Source: CAWIUB01 sp963839175
Lineage (GTDB): Bacteria > Actinomycetota > Actinomycetes > Mycobacteriales > Jatrophihabitantaceae
Direction: 5' to 3'
Assembly: GCA_963839175.1 (NCBI GenBank)
Contig: CAWIUB010000041.1
Location: forward strand, 42,880-106,879
DNA length: 64,000 nt
Made by a program: the position numbers and the translations under genes. The notes beneath the pieces are model-generated. The model saw nothing but the letters and a program-made list of their open reading frames with translations. It did not search any database and was not told where the DNA came from. Numbering within the stretch: position 1 is the first letter of the stretch; each line of letters opens with the position of its first letter. Positions 8,164 through 15,658 of the stretch are shown one piece after another.

Positions 8164-9986
8164 TAGGGCAGTTCTGGGGCTGGTCGCGGGACGGGCCGAG
8201 GGGTGAAATTGGTGGCAGCCTGCACGCGAGGTCCGGGTCGGTGCGCGGCGGAGCGGTCCGGGCTGTGCGAGAGCGCCTGGGGGTGGCCGGTGCGGGGCCA
8301 GGCGCGGCCCGGTGAGGGCCGATAGAGCTCTGATCGGCGGCTTGTCAGGTGGTCTGGGCCGCCAGAACCCAGACTCCTGCCGTACGAGTGAGTCCACGGC
8401 CGGCGAGGTTGCGCAGGTTGAGTCCGGCGGTACGGCGTGTGAGCCAGGCGTTGTTCTTGGTGGTGCCGCGGTAGCGGAGTTTCAGGCGGCGACCACCGCG
8501 GCTGGCGATCTGAGAGATGACACGCTCCACGTTGGGCCGGAACTTCCGGTACTTCTCACGTAGCTCGGGCTTTTCAGCCCAGTCACGGCGGGCTTGGCGC
8601 AGCAGGTCGTCTCGTGGGTGCAGAACGATTTTGCGGCCGGTCTTGGAAGTGGTGCACCGCTCGCGCAGGGGGCAGTCGCGGCACAGTGCGCCAAAGGTCG
8701 CCACTCGGGTCTTCTCGCTGATCGGCCGGGTGTTGCCGGCCGGGCAGCCGGCCGTGCCCGCTTGCTCGTCGACGGTGAAGTCGTCGACGGTGAACCCGCC
8801 CTCAACCGGCGCTTGCAGCGGCTTCGGCTTGATCACGGCCTCGTCGGCGCCGGTGTCGTCGATCGCCCCACGCAGATCCCCTGTGCCATAAGCGGAATCT
8901 CCGTACCACTCGCACGTGTCCTCCTCGCGGTCGAGGAACTTCTCCGCCACTGCTGGATCGGAGTTCTCTGTCCCGGCGGCCTTGGTGAGCGCCTCGTCGG
9001 TGATGATCCCGGTCTCCGGTTCGGCCGCCACGTGCGCCCGGTACCCGTCCCGGCGGTTCTCCGGCGACTTGCGGGTGTGCCGTGCATCCGGGTCCACAGT
9101 GGACACCACTCGGTCCGGGGCGACCCTGCGGGCGATCCGCCACCGTCCATCGGTACCGTCAGACCCCTCGGCGGGCTCGACATCCTGACCGGCGAGCAGC
9201 GCCAGCAACGCCACCGCGAACTCCGCGTCGCCGTCCAGTTCGGCATCGGCCAACGCCGCCACCAGGGCGTGGGCGTCGTTGACCAGCGCCGACACCAGCG
9301 CATCCTTGGCGTCCGGATCGTCCCAGTCGATGCTCGGTTTACCCGGCTGGCTGTAGTCATGGCCGGTGCAGACTGTCGCGATCTGCTCCGCCGCGCCGGG
9401 CACCTGCCGGCGCACCCGCCGGATCGCCGAGATCAGCTGAGTGACGGTGTCCTGGGTAGCGACCGCGTCAGCCAGGATCGTGGAATCCACCGCGCGTTTC
9501 CGGCGACCGCGCAGCACCCCGGTCTGCTCGATGACATTCTTGACCGCATCGTTGACCCGGTGCGGCCGCTGCGATGTCGCCAGCCGTCGCCGCCAATACA
9601 CCAGCGTCGACGCATCAAAACCCGCATCGTCCAGCGCCATCCCGGTCGCGACCTTCCATCGCAGATCACACCGCGCCGCCTCGGCGGTCTCCCGATCCGA
9701 GAAATCATGCAAGCTCTGCAGCACCAGGATCGACGCCATCACCGACGCCGGGATCGATGGCCTGCCCTTACCCGAAGGGAAAAGGTCCTCGAACACCACA
9801 TCAGGGAACAGATCCTGCCGATGCTCGGCCAAGAACTCGAACATGCTGCCCTCAGCGACCAGATGACCCACCAGAGCCTGCGCGTCCAGCAGCTCCCGGT
9901 CCGTAGCCTCCACACCCTGCACCGGAAGATCATCCAAGCCGAACCGGCGCACACCGCACACGACGCGCCGATTATTCAGCGGCCTC
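8151..9986. mobile_element. IS1182-family insertion sequence
   Basis: A complete 1,836-bp IS with 13-bp perfect terminal inverted repeats (GAGGCCGCTGAAT at 8151-8163, complement at 9974-9986) and a 4-bp target duplication CTAG at 8147-8150 and 9987-9990. It carries one full-length transposase gene. The intact ends and open frame suggest a recent insertion. Confidence 0.9.
8345..9961 (-). CDS. IS1182-family transposase
   Basis: A 538-residue DDE transposase. The N-terminal part has FEDLFPSGKGRPSIPASVMA, the typical IS1182 entry. The catalytic core includes AVDSTILADAVA (first Asp) and STVDPDARH (second Asp). The C-terminal part holds a Cys cluster (CRDCPLRERC) and an arginine-rich tail with RGTTKNNAWL. 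Length is normal for the family and I see no internal stop, so it is probably functional. It is encoded antisense to nothing and fills the IS. Confidence 0.93.
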   Translation of the reverse strand: MCGVRRFGLDDLPVQGVEATDRELLDAQALVGHLVAEGSMFEFLAEHRQDLFPDVVFEDLFPSGKGRPSIPASVMASILVLQSLHDFSDRETAEAARCDLRWKVATGMALDDAGFDASTLVYWRRRLATSQRPHRVNDAVKNVIEQTGVLRGRRKRAVDSTILADAVATQDTVTQLISAIRRVRRQVPGAAEQIATVCTGHDYSQPGKPSIDWDDPDAKDALVSALVNDAHALVAALADAELDGDAEFAVALLALLAGQDVEPAEGSDGTDGRWRIARRVAPDRVVSTVDPDARHTRKSPENRRDGYRAHVAAEPETGIITDEALTKAAGTENSDPAVAEKFLDREEDTCEWYGDSAYGTGDLRGAIDDTGADEAVIKPKPLQAPVEGGFTVDDFTVDEQAGTAGCPAGNTRPISEKTRVATFGALCRDCPLRERCTTSKTGRKIVLHPRDDLLRQARRDWAEKPELREKYRKFRPNVERVISQIASRGGRRLKLRYRGTTKNNAWLTRRTAGLNLRNLAGRGLTRTAGVWVLAAQTT

Positions 9987-9990
9987 CTAG
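9974..9990 (-). repeat. IS right end: terminal repeat plus CTAG duplication
   Basis: Reverse complement of the left end, ending in the second CTAG copy. Precise joining of the two CTAG flanks restores the interrupted HTH frame. Confidence 0.9.
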
Positions 9991-10046
9991 CTCCAGAATC
10001 TGATCGGCGCTCTCACTTAGGCCGTAGATGTCATCCACGGCCTAAG

Positions 10047-10114
10047 TGTAAACCACGGTTTCACCACGGTTGGCGGCTACCCACCACAAGCATGTAAACC
10101 ACGGTTTCACCACG
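10047..10114. promoter_or_regulatory. Pair of 22-bp direct repeats, candidate operators
   Basis: Identical 22-bp copies lie at 10047-10068 and 10093-10114, 46 bp apart start to start (about 4.4 helical turns). Each contains the near-palindrome AAACCACGGTTT. The inner copy ends nine bases before the GTG of the HTH gene, so the pair covers its promoter region. The likely ligand is that HTH protein or a helper-phage regulator; this is inference. Confidence 0.65.
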
Positions 10115-10219
10115 CAGAGCGGCCCGCCACCCGGGAACGGGCCGGGGGCGGGCCGCTGCTTGCGGGCGACGACGGCCCGCCCGGCGCGTGTTCTAGGCCG
10201 GGCGGGGCACCCGCAAGCT

Positions 10220-10711
10220 CTAGGGGGCGGCCTCGGCGGCCACCGGGGCGCCGCCGAGCAGCTCCCACACCGTCAACGCGCGCGGCCCGACGCCGACCAC
10301 CCGGGCTTGGGCGAACCCCGGATCGTGCACCAAGCTGATCTCGTGGACCCACGCGTGCCCGCCCGGCTCGTACGTCACCCTGATGGACAACCCGCCGAGC
10401 CCGCCATGCTCGACCGCCCGCAGCACACCATCGCCGACAGGCGTGCGATCGACCTCAGCCAAGACGAGCAACCCGGCAGGCCGTGGCGGATCGGCGTCGA
10501 GCAGCGTGAACCACCGGGCGGCCCCGATGCTCTGCGTCACGCCGTGGCCGTCGACGACCGCCTGGTGCTGAATCATCAACGGCACGGCGAGTTCGCCGAG
10601 GAGGTCGAGCCACAACTCGAACTGCTCGCGCGTGAACTGCGCGGCGTCGTCGCGTTCGGGCGGCTCATTGAACGGGACCGCCAGACCGCAGACCAGCCGG
10701 TCGACGTTCAC
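10220..10711 (-). CDS. HK97-type (U35) prohead-protease-like protein
   Basis: A 163-residue protein that keeps the layout of phage prohead proteases: an N-terminal GLAVPFNEP strand (family GYASVFN), a central LMIQHQ with the candidate catalytic His, GLGGLSIRV with the candidate catalytic Ser, and EISLVHDPGFAQARV near the end (family EVSLV..PAN..A.V). In phages this enzyme matures the capsid scaffold. No capsid gene accompanies it here, so it may act on helper-phage capsids. The GTG start overlaps the upstream gene's stop (GTGA). Confidence 0.7.
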   Translation of the reverse strand: MNVDRLVCGLAVPFNEPPERDDAAQFTREQFELWLDLLGELAVPLMIQHQAVVDGHGVTQSIGAARWFTLLDADPPRPAGLLVLAEVDRTPVGDGVLRAVEHGGLGGLSIRVTYEPGGHAWVHEISLVHDPGFAQARVVGVGPRALTVWELLGGAPVAAEAAP

Positions 10712-10881
10712 GCGCCGCGGCAGACGTGACTGCACAGCGTGGCGCCGTCGTCGACCTCGTGCAGCTCCCTGTCGAACGGGATGCCCTCCCGGCACGCCCG
10801 GCACGCCGGCCGGCTGCTGCGGGTCAGCATCGCATGGACGTAGCCGGCACGATCGGGGTAGTACGGGCGCGCGGCGGCCAT
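10708..10881 (-). CDS. Small zinc-ribbon-like protein (57 aa)
   Basis: Begins MAAARPYYPDRAGYVHAML and contains CRACR in the middle and CSHVC near the end, a four-Cys arrangement suited to zinc binding. Its ATG shares a base with the previous gene's stop (TGATG) and its stop overlaps the next start (GTGA), so it is translated within the operon despite its size. Function unknown. Its place directly before the protease gene suggests a packaging or capsid-related helper role, which is inference. Confidence 0.65.
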   Translation of the reverse strand: MAAARPYYPDRAGYVHAMLTRSSRPACRACREGIPFDRELHEVDDGATLCSHVCRGA

Positions 10882-11405
10882 CACGACTCACCCGCGCAGA
10901 CCCGGACCCGGCCCAGCAGCGCCGCCCACGCCTCACATTCCAGCCCGTCGAGACGACGCACAACCTCGTCGTCCGCGCCTAGTTCCACCTCCGCCAGCCG
11001 GCCGGTCGCCGTCGTCGCAGCGCCCCACACGGCGTGCAGCGAGGCCGTATGCGCATCCACGACGGTCAGGGCGGGCAGGCCGGCGAGGAGCGACTCTCCG
11101 CCGTACAACGCGGCCCGGGCGGGGCCACGCGCGGTCACGTCGACCCGGCCGTCAGCGGCCAACGCCGCGGTAGCCGCCTCGAGCTGCGCCGCGACGACCT
11201 GCACCTGCGCGGCGCCGTGCTTGCGGACAGCCGCAAGCTCACGGCGCGCCTCGTCGGCCAACCGCGAGGACTCCTTCTCGGCGTCCTTGACGGCCTGCGC
11301 GGCCTGCTCCGCGGCCACCTGCGCCGCCTGCGCTTCCCCGGCCCGCACCGGCAACTGTTCGGCGGCAGTCCGAGCTTCTCGTCGCCACATCGTTCCTACG
11401 TCCAT
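10881..11405 (-). CDS. Coiled-coil protein of unknown function
   Basis: A 174-residue protein whose first half is a heptad-rich Ala/Glu/Gln helix (EAQAAQVAAEQAAQAVKDAE), followed by a more globular C-terminal half. It could be scaffold-like, but no family signature supports that. ATG 11405 has GGAG directly touching it, so the in-frame ATG at 11390, preceded by AGGA, may be the real start. Its stop is coupled to the zinc-ribbon gene. Confidence 0.6.
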   Translation of the reverse strand: MDVGTMWRREARTAAEQLPVRAGEAQAAQVAAEQAAQAVKDAEKESSRLADEARRELAAVRKHGAAQVQVVAAQLEAATAALAADGRVDVTARGPARAALYGGESLLAGLPALTVVDAHTASLHAVWGAATTATGRLAEVELGADDEVVRRLDGLECEAWAALLGRVRVCAGES

Positions 11406-11423
11406 CTCCGTTTGCCTTTCGGT

Positions 11424-11870
11424 CTAGTCGTCGTCCGCCTCGTCGGTCTCGTCGATCCGGCCCACCGTGGGTCCATGAAGTTCCGGCCCATCAGCTCGTC
11501 CCTTCCCGTGCATGCGCCGCTCCCGCGGCGTCGCCTCGCCGTGCGCGACCAGCCACGCCAGCTCGTCCTTCGGCCACCGACCGCACCGCGGCTCATGCGA
11601 GCACAGCGACTCGGCCTCGTAATACCAGAACGCCGGCGGACGGAACCCGTCATTCAGCGAATGCAGCAGATCGTCCCGCAGCACGAACCACGCATCCGCC
11701 CGGTCCTCCTCGCTGGCGAACTTCGACCAGCAGCCGATCCCCGCACCATGCGGGCACGGCGCCCCGGGCAGCTTGTCGTGCGTGCAGTTCCCGCCCCACG
11801 CGAAGACCAACTCCCACTCGCCCAGCGGCGGGATCGTCCCCGGATGCCTGCCCGCCCGCAGCCGGCTCAC
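11424..11870 (-). CDS. Hypothetical Cys-rich element protein
   Basis: A 148-residue soluble protein with Cys and His pairs (NCTHDKLPGAPCPHG, CSHEPRCGRWP) that may bind a metal, a Trp-rich core, and an acidic tail (ETDEADDD). Its GTG start overlaps the small-terminase stop as GTGA. I do not recognise the family. Confidence 0.6.
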   Translation of the reverse strand: MSRLRAGRHPGTIPPLGEWELVFAWGGNCTHDKLPGAPCPHGAGIGCWSKFASEEDRADAWFVLRDDLLHSLNDGFRPPAFWYYEAESLCSHEPRCGRWPKDELAWLVAHGEATPRERRMHGKGRADGPELHGPTVGRIDETDEADDD

Positions 11871-12211
11871 GCCGCGCCCCCACTCACCCCGTACACCCCG
11901 CGGACGCCGCGGCGCTGCAACCTGGCCGCTCCGGCACCGTCAGGCAGCCGCAAAGCCGCCACCAGACGCGCCAACACCAGCGACTGCTGACGGTGCTCCA
12001 CCACCGCCGCCGCAGCCCGCCCCGACTCCACGTCGACCAGCTCGTCACCCGCGACCAGCACAGCCAGCCGATCCAGCACATCAGCGGTACGCGCCGCCTG
12101 CCGCAGAATCTCCAACTCCGGCGCCGTCAAGTCATAGTCGTCGACCACGGCACGCCACAACCGCCGCCCAGCCGTCTTCAGCCCCGCAGGTGGCGGGTCA
12201 CGCTGGGTCAT
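11867..12211 (-). CDS. Phage terminase small subunit, P27-like
   Basis: A 114-residue protein. After a proline-rich start (MTQRDPPPAGLKTAGRRLW) it shows the P27-type small terminase layout: ...LWRAVVDDYDLTAPELEILR, a helix with ADVLDRL, and a C-terminal helix ...HRQQSLVLARLVAALRLP. Small terminases recognise the pac/cos site and recruit the large terminase. There is no large subunit in the element. This is the standard trick of phage-inducible satellites, which redirect the helper's packaging motor. ATG 12211 is preferred over ATG 12232 because homologous-looking sequence begins there. Confidence 0.78.
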   Translation of the reverse strand: MTQRDPPPAGLKTAGRRLWRAVVDDYDLTAPELEILRQAARTADVLDRLAVLVAGDELVDVESGRAAAAVVEHRQQSLVLARLVAALRLPDGAGAARLQRRGVRGVYGVSGGAA

Positions 12212-12408
12212 GACCCGATTGTCCCAGATCATGACCCCGGATCGATTCAGCCCAGGCGCGAGATGACGGGCATGGGGGAGCGGTCAGAGAGGTTTGCGCG
12301 GAGCGTGGTCGACCGGCCCCCCGGTATGTCCGTCTTTGTCCGAGTCACTGCGTCGGCGTTGGTGTTGGTCATGCGTCGCCGCTCGTGATGGTGGTCGTGC
12401 TGGAACGG

Positions 12409-13395
12409 TCATGACGCTGCCGCCTCGGGCACGTCGAGGCCCCATGGTTCGAGCCAGCCGTCGCGCCGGTTCCGGGCGAACAGCTCCCGCTTGCTGGCCT
12501 GCGGGTACATCCGCTCTATCAGCTCGTAGGCAGCCGCTGGCTTCTCCGAATGCCTGCCGCGCGGCGCGATGATCACGCTGTCGGGCCGGTCGGCTGGCGC
12601 CGGCAGGGCCGGCTCGCCGCGGGTGGCGACGAATAGCAGTTCGTGCCGGCCTCGGGCGTAATAGCCCATGCCGATCTTGTCTTTCACCCACACCAGCTGC
12701 GTCTTGTACGTGAACCCCCAGGCGCGCACGAGGTCGACGGCCAGGTCGGCCTGCGGAGGGGTGGTCCAGCAGAACAGCACCGCGCTCTGCCCGGCGGGGA
12801 CGTGCAACGAGGCCAGCTGCTCGAATGTCATCGTCGGGTAGTGGTTCTCGATCGCCCGGTCGTTGGAGATGCACGCTTGGAAGCGCCACGGCGGGTCGGC
12901 TAGGAGCACGTCCGCGTGGCCGAGTGCACGGGTGTCGGCGTAGCGGCCTTGCTGCCGCTCACGTTCTGCCCAGCCAGCCGAGCGGACGATCTTGTCCCGT
13001 GACAGCAGCCGGTCCGTCTCGGTGGCGTCCGTGCCCAGCGTCACCAACGCGTCATCGGTGTACGCGGCGGCGATGGTGCGCGCCTCCGCGACCCGCTGCC
13101 GAGTGAGGCCTAAGTCATCGAGTGTTGAAACGTCCGGAGCCCGGACGTTTGCCCGCTGCCCCTGGTCGGCGATCTGCCCGGCCGCCTGCCCGGCGTCCAC
13201 GTACTCGGCGATCCGCCGTTCGGCGCGCAGCTTCACCACGGTGGCGTGGTTGATGCTGGCGGTGCCGAGCTTCGCCTGCCTAGCGGCGAAGCGGGCGGCC
13301 TCGGCCATATCGCGCAGCGCCACGGCGTCCTGCACGGACGCCACCTGCGCGAGGAGCCGCTCAGCCTGCGCTAGCTGGGCGATCTCGGTGCTCAT
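12409..13395 (-). CDS. MT-A70 family DNA N6-adenine methyltransferase
   Basis: A 328-residue protein. The C-terminal half is an MT-A70 methyltransferase with DPPW at residues 167-170, followed by FCWTTPPQADLAVDLVRAWGF and a KDKIGMGYYARGRHELLFVATRG segment typical of phage-type enzymes. The N-terminal 150 residues are a helical region (LAQAERLLAQVASVQDAVAL) that resembles ParB-like N-terminal extensions seen on such enzymes. No restriction nuclease is adjacent, so it is an orphan enzyme that may protect satellite DNA or mark its origin. The start overlaps the ATPase stop (ATGA). Confidence 0.85.
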   Translation of the reverse strand: MSTEIAQLAQAERLLAQVASVQDAVALRDMAEAARFAARQAKLGTASINHATVVKLRAERRIAEYVDAGQAAGQIADQGQRANVRAPDVSTLDDLGLTRQRVAEARTIAAAYTDDALVTLGTDATETDRLLSRDKIVRSAGWAERERQQGRYADTRALGHADVLLADPPWRFQACISNDRAIENHYPTMTFEQLASLHVPAGQSAVLFCWTTPPQADLAVDLVRAWGFTYKTQLVWVKDKIGMGYYARGRHELLFVATRGEPALPAPADRPDSVIIAPRGRHSEKPAAAYELIERMYPQASKRELFARNRRDGWLEPWGLDVPEAAAS

Positions 13396-14987
13396 GCGAC
13401 CTCGCAGCCGGGGTGTGTGCTGTCGCCGGACTGGATGAGCACCGGGTCGAGTGGCAGGCGGCAGACGGTGCAGAGATAGAGGCCGTCGTCCTTAGAAGCC
13501 CCGTATTCGACACCCGCGACACCCGCAACACCCGCAGGACGCTGATTCTGCGGGTGTTGCGGTGACTGCGGGTGTCGGTCGCAGGCAATCTCAGGATGCC
13601 GGATCGTCCACCGCAGCACCTTGTCGTGAGCGTCTTGAGACTCGGCAACCATCCACCCCGCGCGGCGCATGACCGGTGCCTGCCGCTTCAGCAACGTAGT
13701 GAGCCGCCGGGCATTGGCTGGCCAGTCTTTCGGCTTGCGATCGCTGTGACATTGCACCTTGGCCAGCAGGTCGGCTGATGTACCGGTGAATTCCTCAATC
13801 AGCTGCTGCCCCATGGCGACGACGAATGCGTCAGCCGTGAGCGAGTCGGCGGCAAGGTTGCGGGCCCGGTCGACGTATCTGTCTAGTCCGTGGGTGCCGA
13901 GCACCTTGTCGACAGCCGCGAGGACGCGGGCGAAGTCAGCCATACGCGGTGATCTCTCAAGACGGACAGAGGGAAAGACACCCGCAACACCCGCAGCGAG
14001 GTCGAGCAGCGCCCCGAGGACCATCGGGTGCGCTTTGCGCCAGCGATCTTCGAGATCGGCGTCGAGCCTCCGTGACTGTTCACTGATCAAGTCGAGATCG
14101 ATCACAAGCAGCCGGTCGGCGAGGTCGCCGCGGACCGCACCCAAGTCGATACCGGTGAGCAGGACACATCGCCGGAACGCGAATAGAGCGAGTCCCGCGT
14201 CGGTGTATAGCTGGCGCCGCACGTCACCATCACCGGTGACGGCGCGGCTGAGCGAATCCTGCAGCCACTCGGGCAGCTCGGACACGTTGTCGAGGGCGAC
14301 CACCCATGATCCTGACGCGGCGGTGATCCACGAGTCGGCGTCCCTAGGCACCTTCCGCACCAGCACAGGACTGGGATCGATCAGTGATACGAGGATCTTG
14401 GCCACGGTCGTCTTGCCTGTGCCCTGCTCGCCGGCCAGGTCGAGGATCGGGTGCGGTATCCCGGCGATCATTGCCGAGATCAGCCACGCCAGCAGTAGCG
14501 GCCGGTCGGCTTCGGCGACGTTCAGCAGCGCCCACAGTTCCGTGAGGTCACTGCCGCGCTCGGGGATCGGCAGCGGACCGGTCAGCACCGTGCGGCGGAA
14601 CCGGACAGATGCGCGCCTGATCGTCCAGCCGGTCGCGTCGATGCGGATGGCGTCGCCGGACTGGTCTCCCAGGTCGATCCACCATCCGTCTGAGGACTCG
14701 GCGACGCGCTGGGCGAGTGGCTCCGGGTCGGCATCGGATGCCATGCCTTCGACCACGAGCAGCGCGTCGGCTAGTGCCTGCTGAGGTACGGCTTTTCCGT
14801 ACTGCTCGTAGTAGCTGCGGGCCAGCTCCGCGCGCAATCCGCGTTTGCCGCCACGCAACATCCGGGCTACCGGGTCACCGAACACCGGCACCGCGAATGG
14901 GTCACCATCCGTGGATACCCCGAACGTGTAACGGGATACGGCTAGCTCGACGAGCACGGTGGCTGCTGATTTCTTGTCCTCGCTCAT
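13392..14987 (-). CDS. AAA/SF3-like ATPase, probable replication protein
   Basis: A 531-residue protein. Walker A GEQGTGKTT is at residues 186-194 and a Walker B-like VVALDNVS around 228-236. The N-terminal 150 residues match the accessory domain of actinophage and satellite primase/helicase-type ATPases. I see no primase active-site motif. A short Cys cluster (CTVCRLPL...HPGC) sits near the C-terminus. Likely role: unwinding or initiating replication of the excised element. ATG 14987 overlaps the previous stop (ATGA). The gene contains two copies of a 20-bp repeat and a large inverted repeat. Confidence 0.7.
   Translation of the reverse strand: MSEDKKSAATVLVELAVSRYTFGVSTDGDPFAVPVFGDPVARMLRGGKRGLRAELARSYYEQYGKAVPQQALADALLVVEGMASDADPEPLAQRVAESSDGWWIDLGDQSGDAIRIDATGWTIRRASVRFRRTVLTGPLPIPERGSDLTELWALLNVAEADRPLLLAWLISAMIAGIPHPILDLAGEQGTGKTTVAKILVSLIDPSPVLVRKVPRDADSWITAASGSWVVALDNVSELPEWLQDSLSRAVTGDGDVRRQLYTDAGLALFAFRRCVLLTGIDLGAVRGDLADRLLVIDLDLISEQSRRLDADLEDRWRKAHPMVLGALLDLAAGVAGVFPSVRLERSPRMADFARVLAAVDKVLGTHGLDRYVDRARNLAADSLTADAFVVAMGQQLIEEFTGTSADLLAKVQCHSDRKPKDWPANARRLTTLLKRQAPVMRRAGWMVAESQDAHDKVLRWTIRHPEIACDRHPQSPQHPQNQRPAGVAGVAGVEYGASKDDGLYLCTVCRLPLDPVLIQSGDSTHPGCEVA
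13518..13537 (+). repeat. 20-bp direct repeat, copy 1 (iteron-like)
   Basis: GACACCCGCAACACCCGCAG, identical to the copy at 13977-13996. The left arm of a perfect 15-bp inverted repeat (13523-13537 with 13548-13562) lies inside it. It lies within the 3' part of the ATPase gene and encodes Ala-Gly-Val repeats there. Confidence 0.75.
13977..13996 (+). repeat. 20-bp direct repeat, copy 2 (iteron-like)
   Basis: Exact copy of 13518-13537, 459 bp away, in the same orientation and within the same gene. Replication initiator genes of phages sometimes carry origin iterons, so an origin function is possible but not shown. Confidence 0.7.
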
Positions 14988-15343
14988 GACGCACCGCGCA
15001 GCTCGAGCACGGCGGCGACTTCCGCGGCCGTCCACCCGGATGCGACCAGCGCCCGGAACTCGGCGCGCAGCTCGGCGTCGGTCAGCGAGAACGTGGACGG
15101 CGTGTGGCTGGCCGGGCAGTGCCAGCCGCGGCGCAGCCAGTAGCGCACCGACCGGCGGTAGCACACCTCGACCTCGGCGGCGTCGACACGATCGCGCCAC
15201 GGGCGGTGAGCCGGCACGTTGTCGCCGGCCTGGACTAAGGTGGGCCCTACCGTCGTGGCGGCGGTTCGCTGTGTTGGGTGCCGGTCCCCCTGGTCAGGTG
15301 GGCCGGCCCCTTCTTTCCCAGGCGGCGCCACGACGCCGGTCAC
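14984..15343 (-). CDS. Hypothetical element protein (119 aa)
   Basis: Basic, proline-rich N-terminal half and a helical C-terminal half (TDAELRAEFRALVASGWTAA) that ends in a possible helix-turn-helix. The GTG start overlaps the upstream gene's stop (GTGA) and its own stop overlaps the ATPase start (ATGA), so it belongs to the same translational chain. I do not recognise a family; a small DNA-binding or replication accessory role is possible. Confidence 0.55.
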   Translation of the reverse strand: MTGVVAPPGKEGAGPPDQGDRHPTQRTAATTVGPTLVQAGDNVPAHRPWRDRVDAAEVEVCYRRSVRYWLRRGWHCPASHTPSTFSLTDAELRAEFRALVASGWTAAEVAAVLELRGAS

Positions 15344-15567
15344 GCGGCGGTGTCCGTGGACGGCGTGAGCAGCATGATCGCGAGACGGGTACGCGCTTCG
15401 GGGGTGAGCGGCGCCATGCCGCTGGCGACGCCCTCGATGTATGCGGCGAGGTTGGCTTCGGTGAGGTCGGCGCGGGCCGACGCGAGGTCGGGGTCGTCGG
15501 GTGGGCGGCGGCGGGCGAGCGCGGCGACGCGGGCACGCTGGTGCAGATGGAGTTTGGGGCTTGACAC
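15340..15567 (-). CDS. Hypothetical small element protein (75 aa)
   Basis: A helical, charged protein beginning MSSPKLHLHQRARVAALARR. The GTG start has a strong GGAGG seven bases upstream, so this gene probably starts a new ribosome-entry point for the replication genes that follow it in overlapping order. No domain recognised. Confidence 0.6.
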   Translation of the reverse strand: MSSPKLHLHQRARVAALARRRPPDDPDLASARADLTEANLAAYIEGVASGMAPLTPEARTRLAIMLLTPSTDTAA

Positions 15568-15658
15568 GGGCTGGCCTCCGGACAGGATGAACCTGCCCGT
15601 CTTCGGGGCCTAGCTTCGGCGTGTTCCGAGGCCGCCGATCCGTGAACTGCTTGCCAGT

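Larger units (their letters stand above)
8010..10038 (-). pseudogene. Small helix-turn-helix protein gene interrupted by an IS
   Basis: Removing the IS (8151-9986) and one CTAG copy joins two open pieces into one 63-codon frame: GTG at 10038 to the insertion point, then from 8146 to TGA at 8010-8012. The product would start VDDIYGLSESADQILELEQ and contain SLREIAAVLGISHTGVAKAA, a sigma-factor-like helix-turn-helix. A TAG lies two codons upstream of the GTG, so no earlier start exists. Two perfect 22-bp direct repeats sit just upstream, suggesting the protein was a regulator or excisionase-type factor of the element that controlled itself. It is now disrupted. Confidence 0.8.

Noticed and set aside
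12409..13395. Restriction-modification system around the methyltransferase
   Set aside because: No nuclease or specificity gene is adjacent; neighbours are ATPase and terminase genes.
13505..13580. CRISPR-like short repeats
   Set aside because: The repeats are few, lie inside a coding frame and have no regular unique spacers; no cas genes are present.
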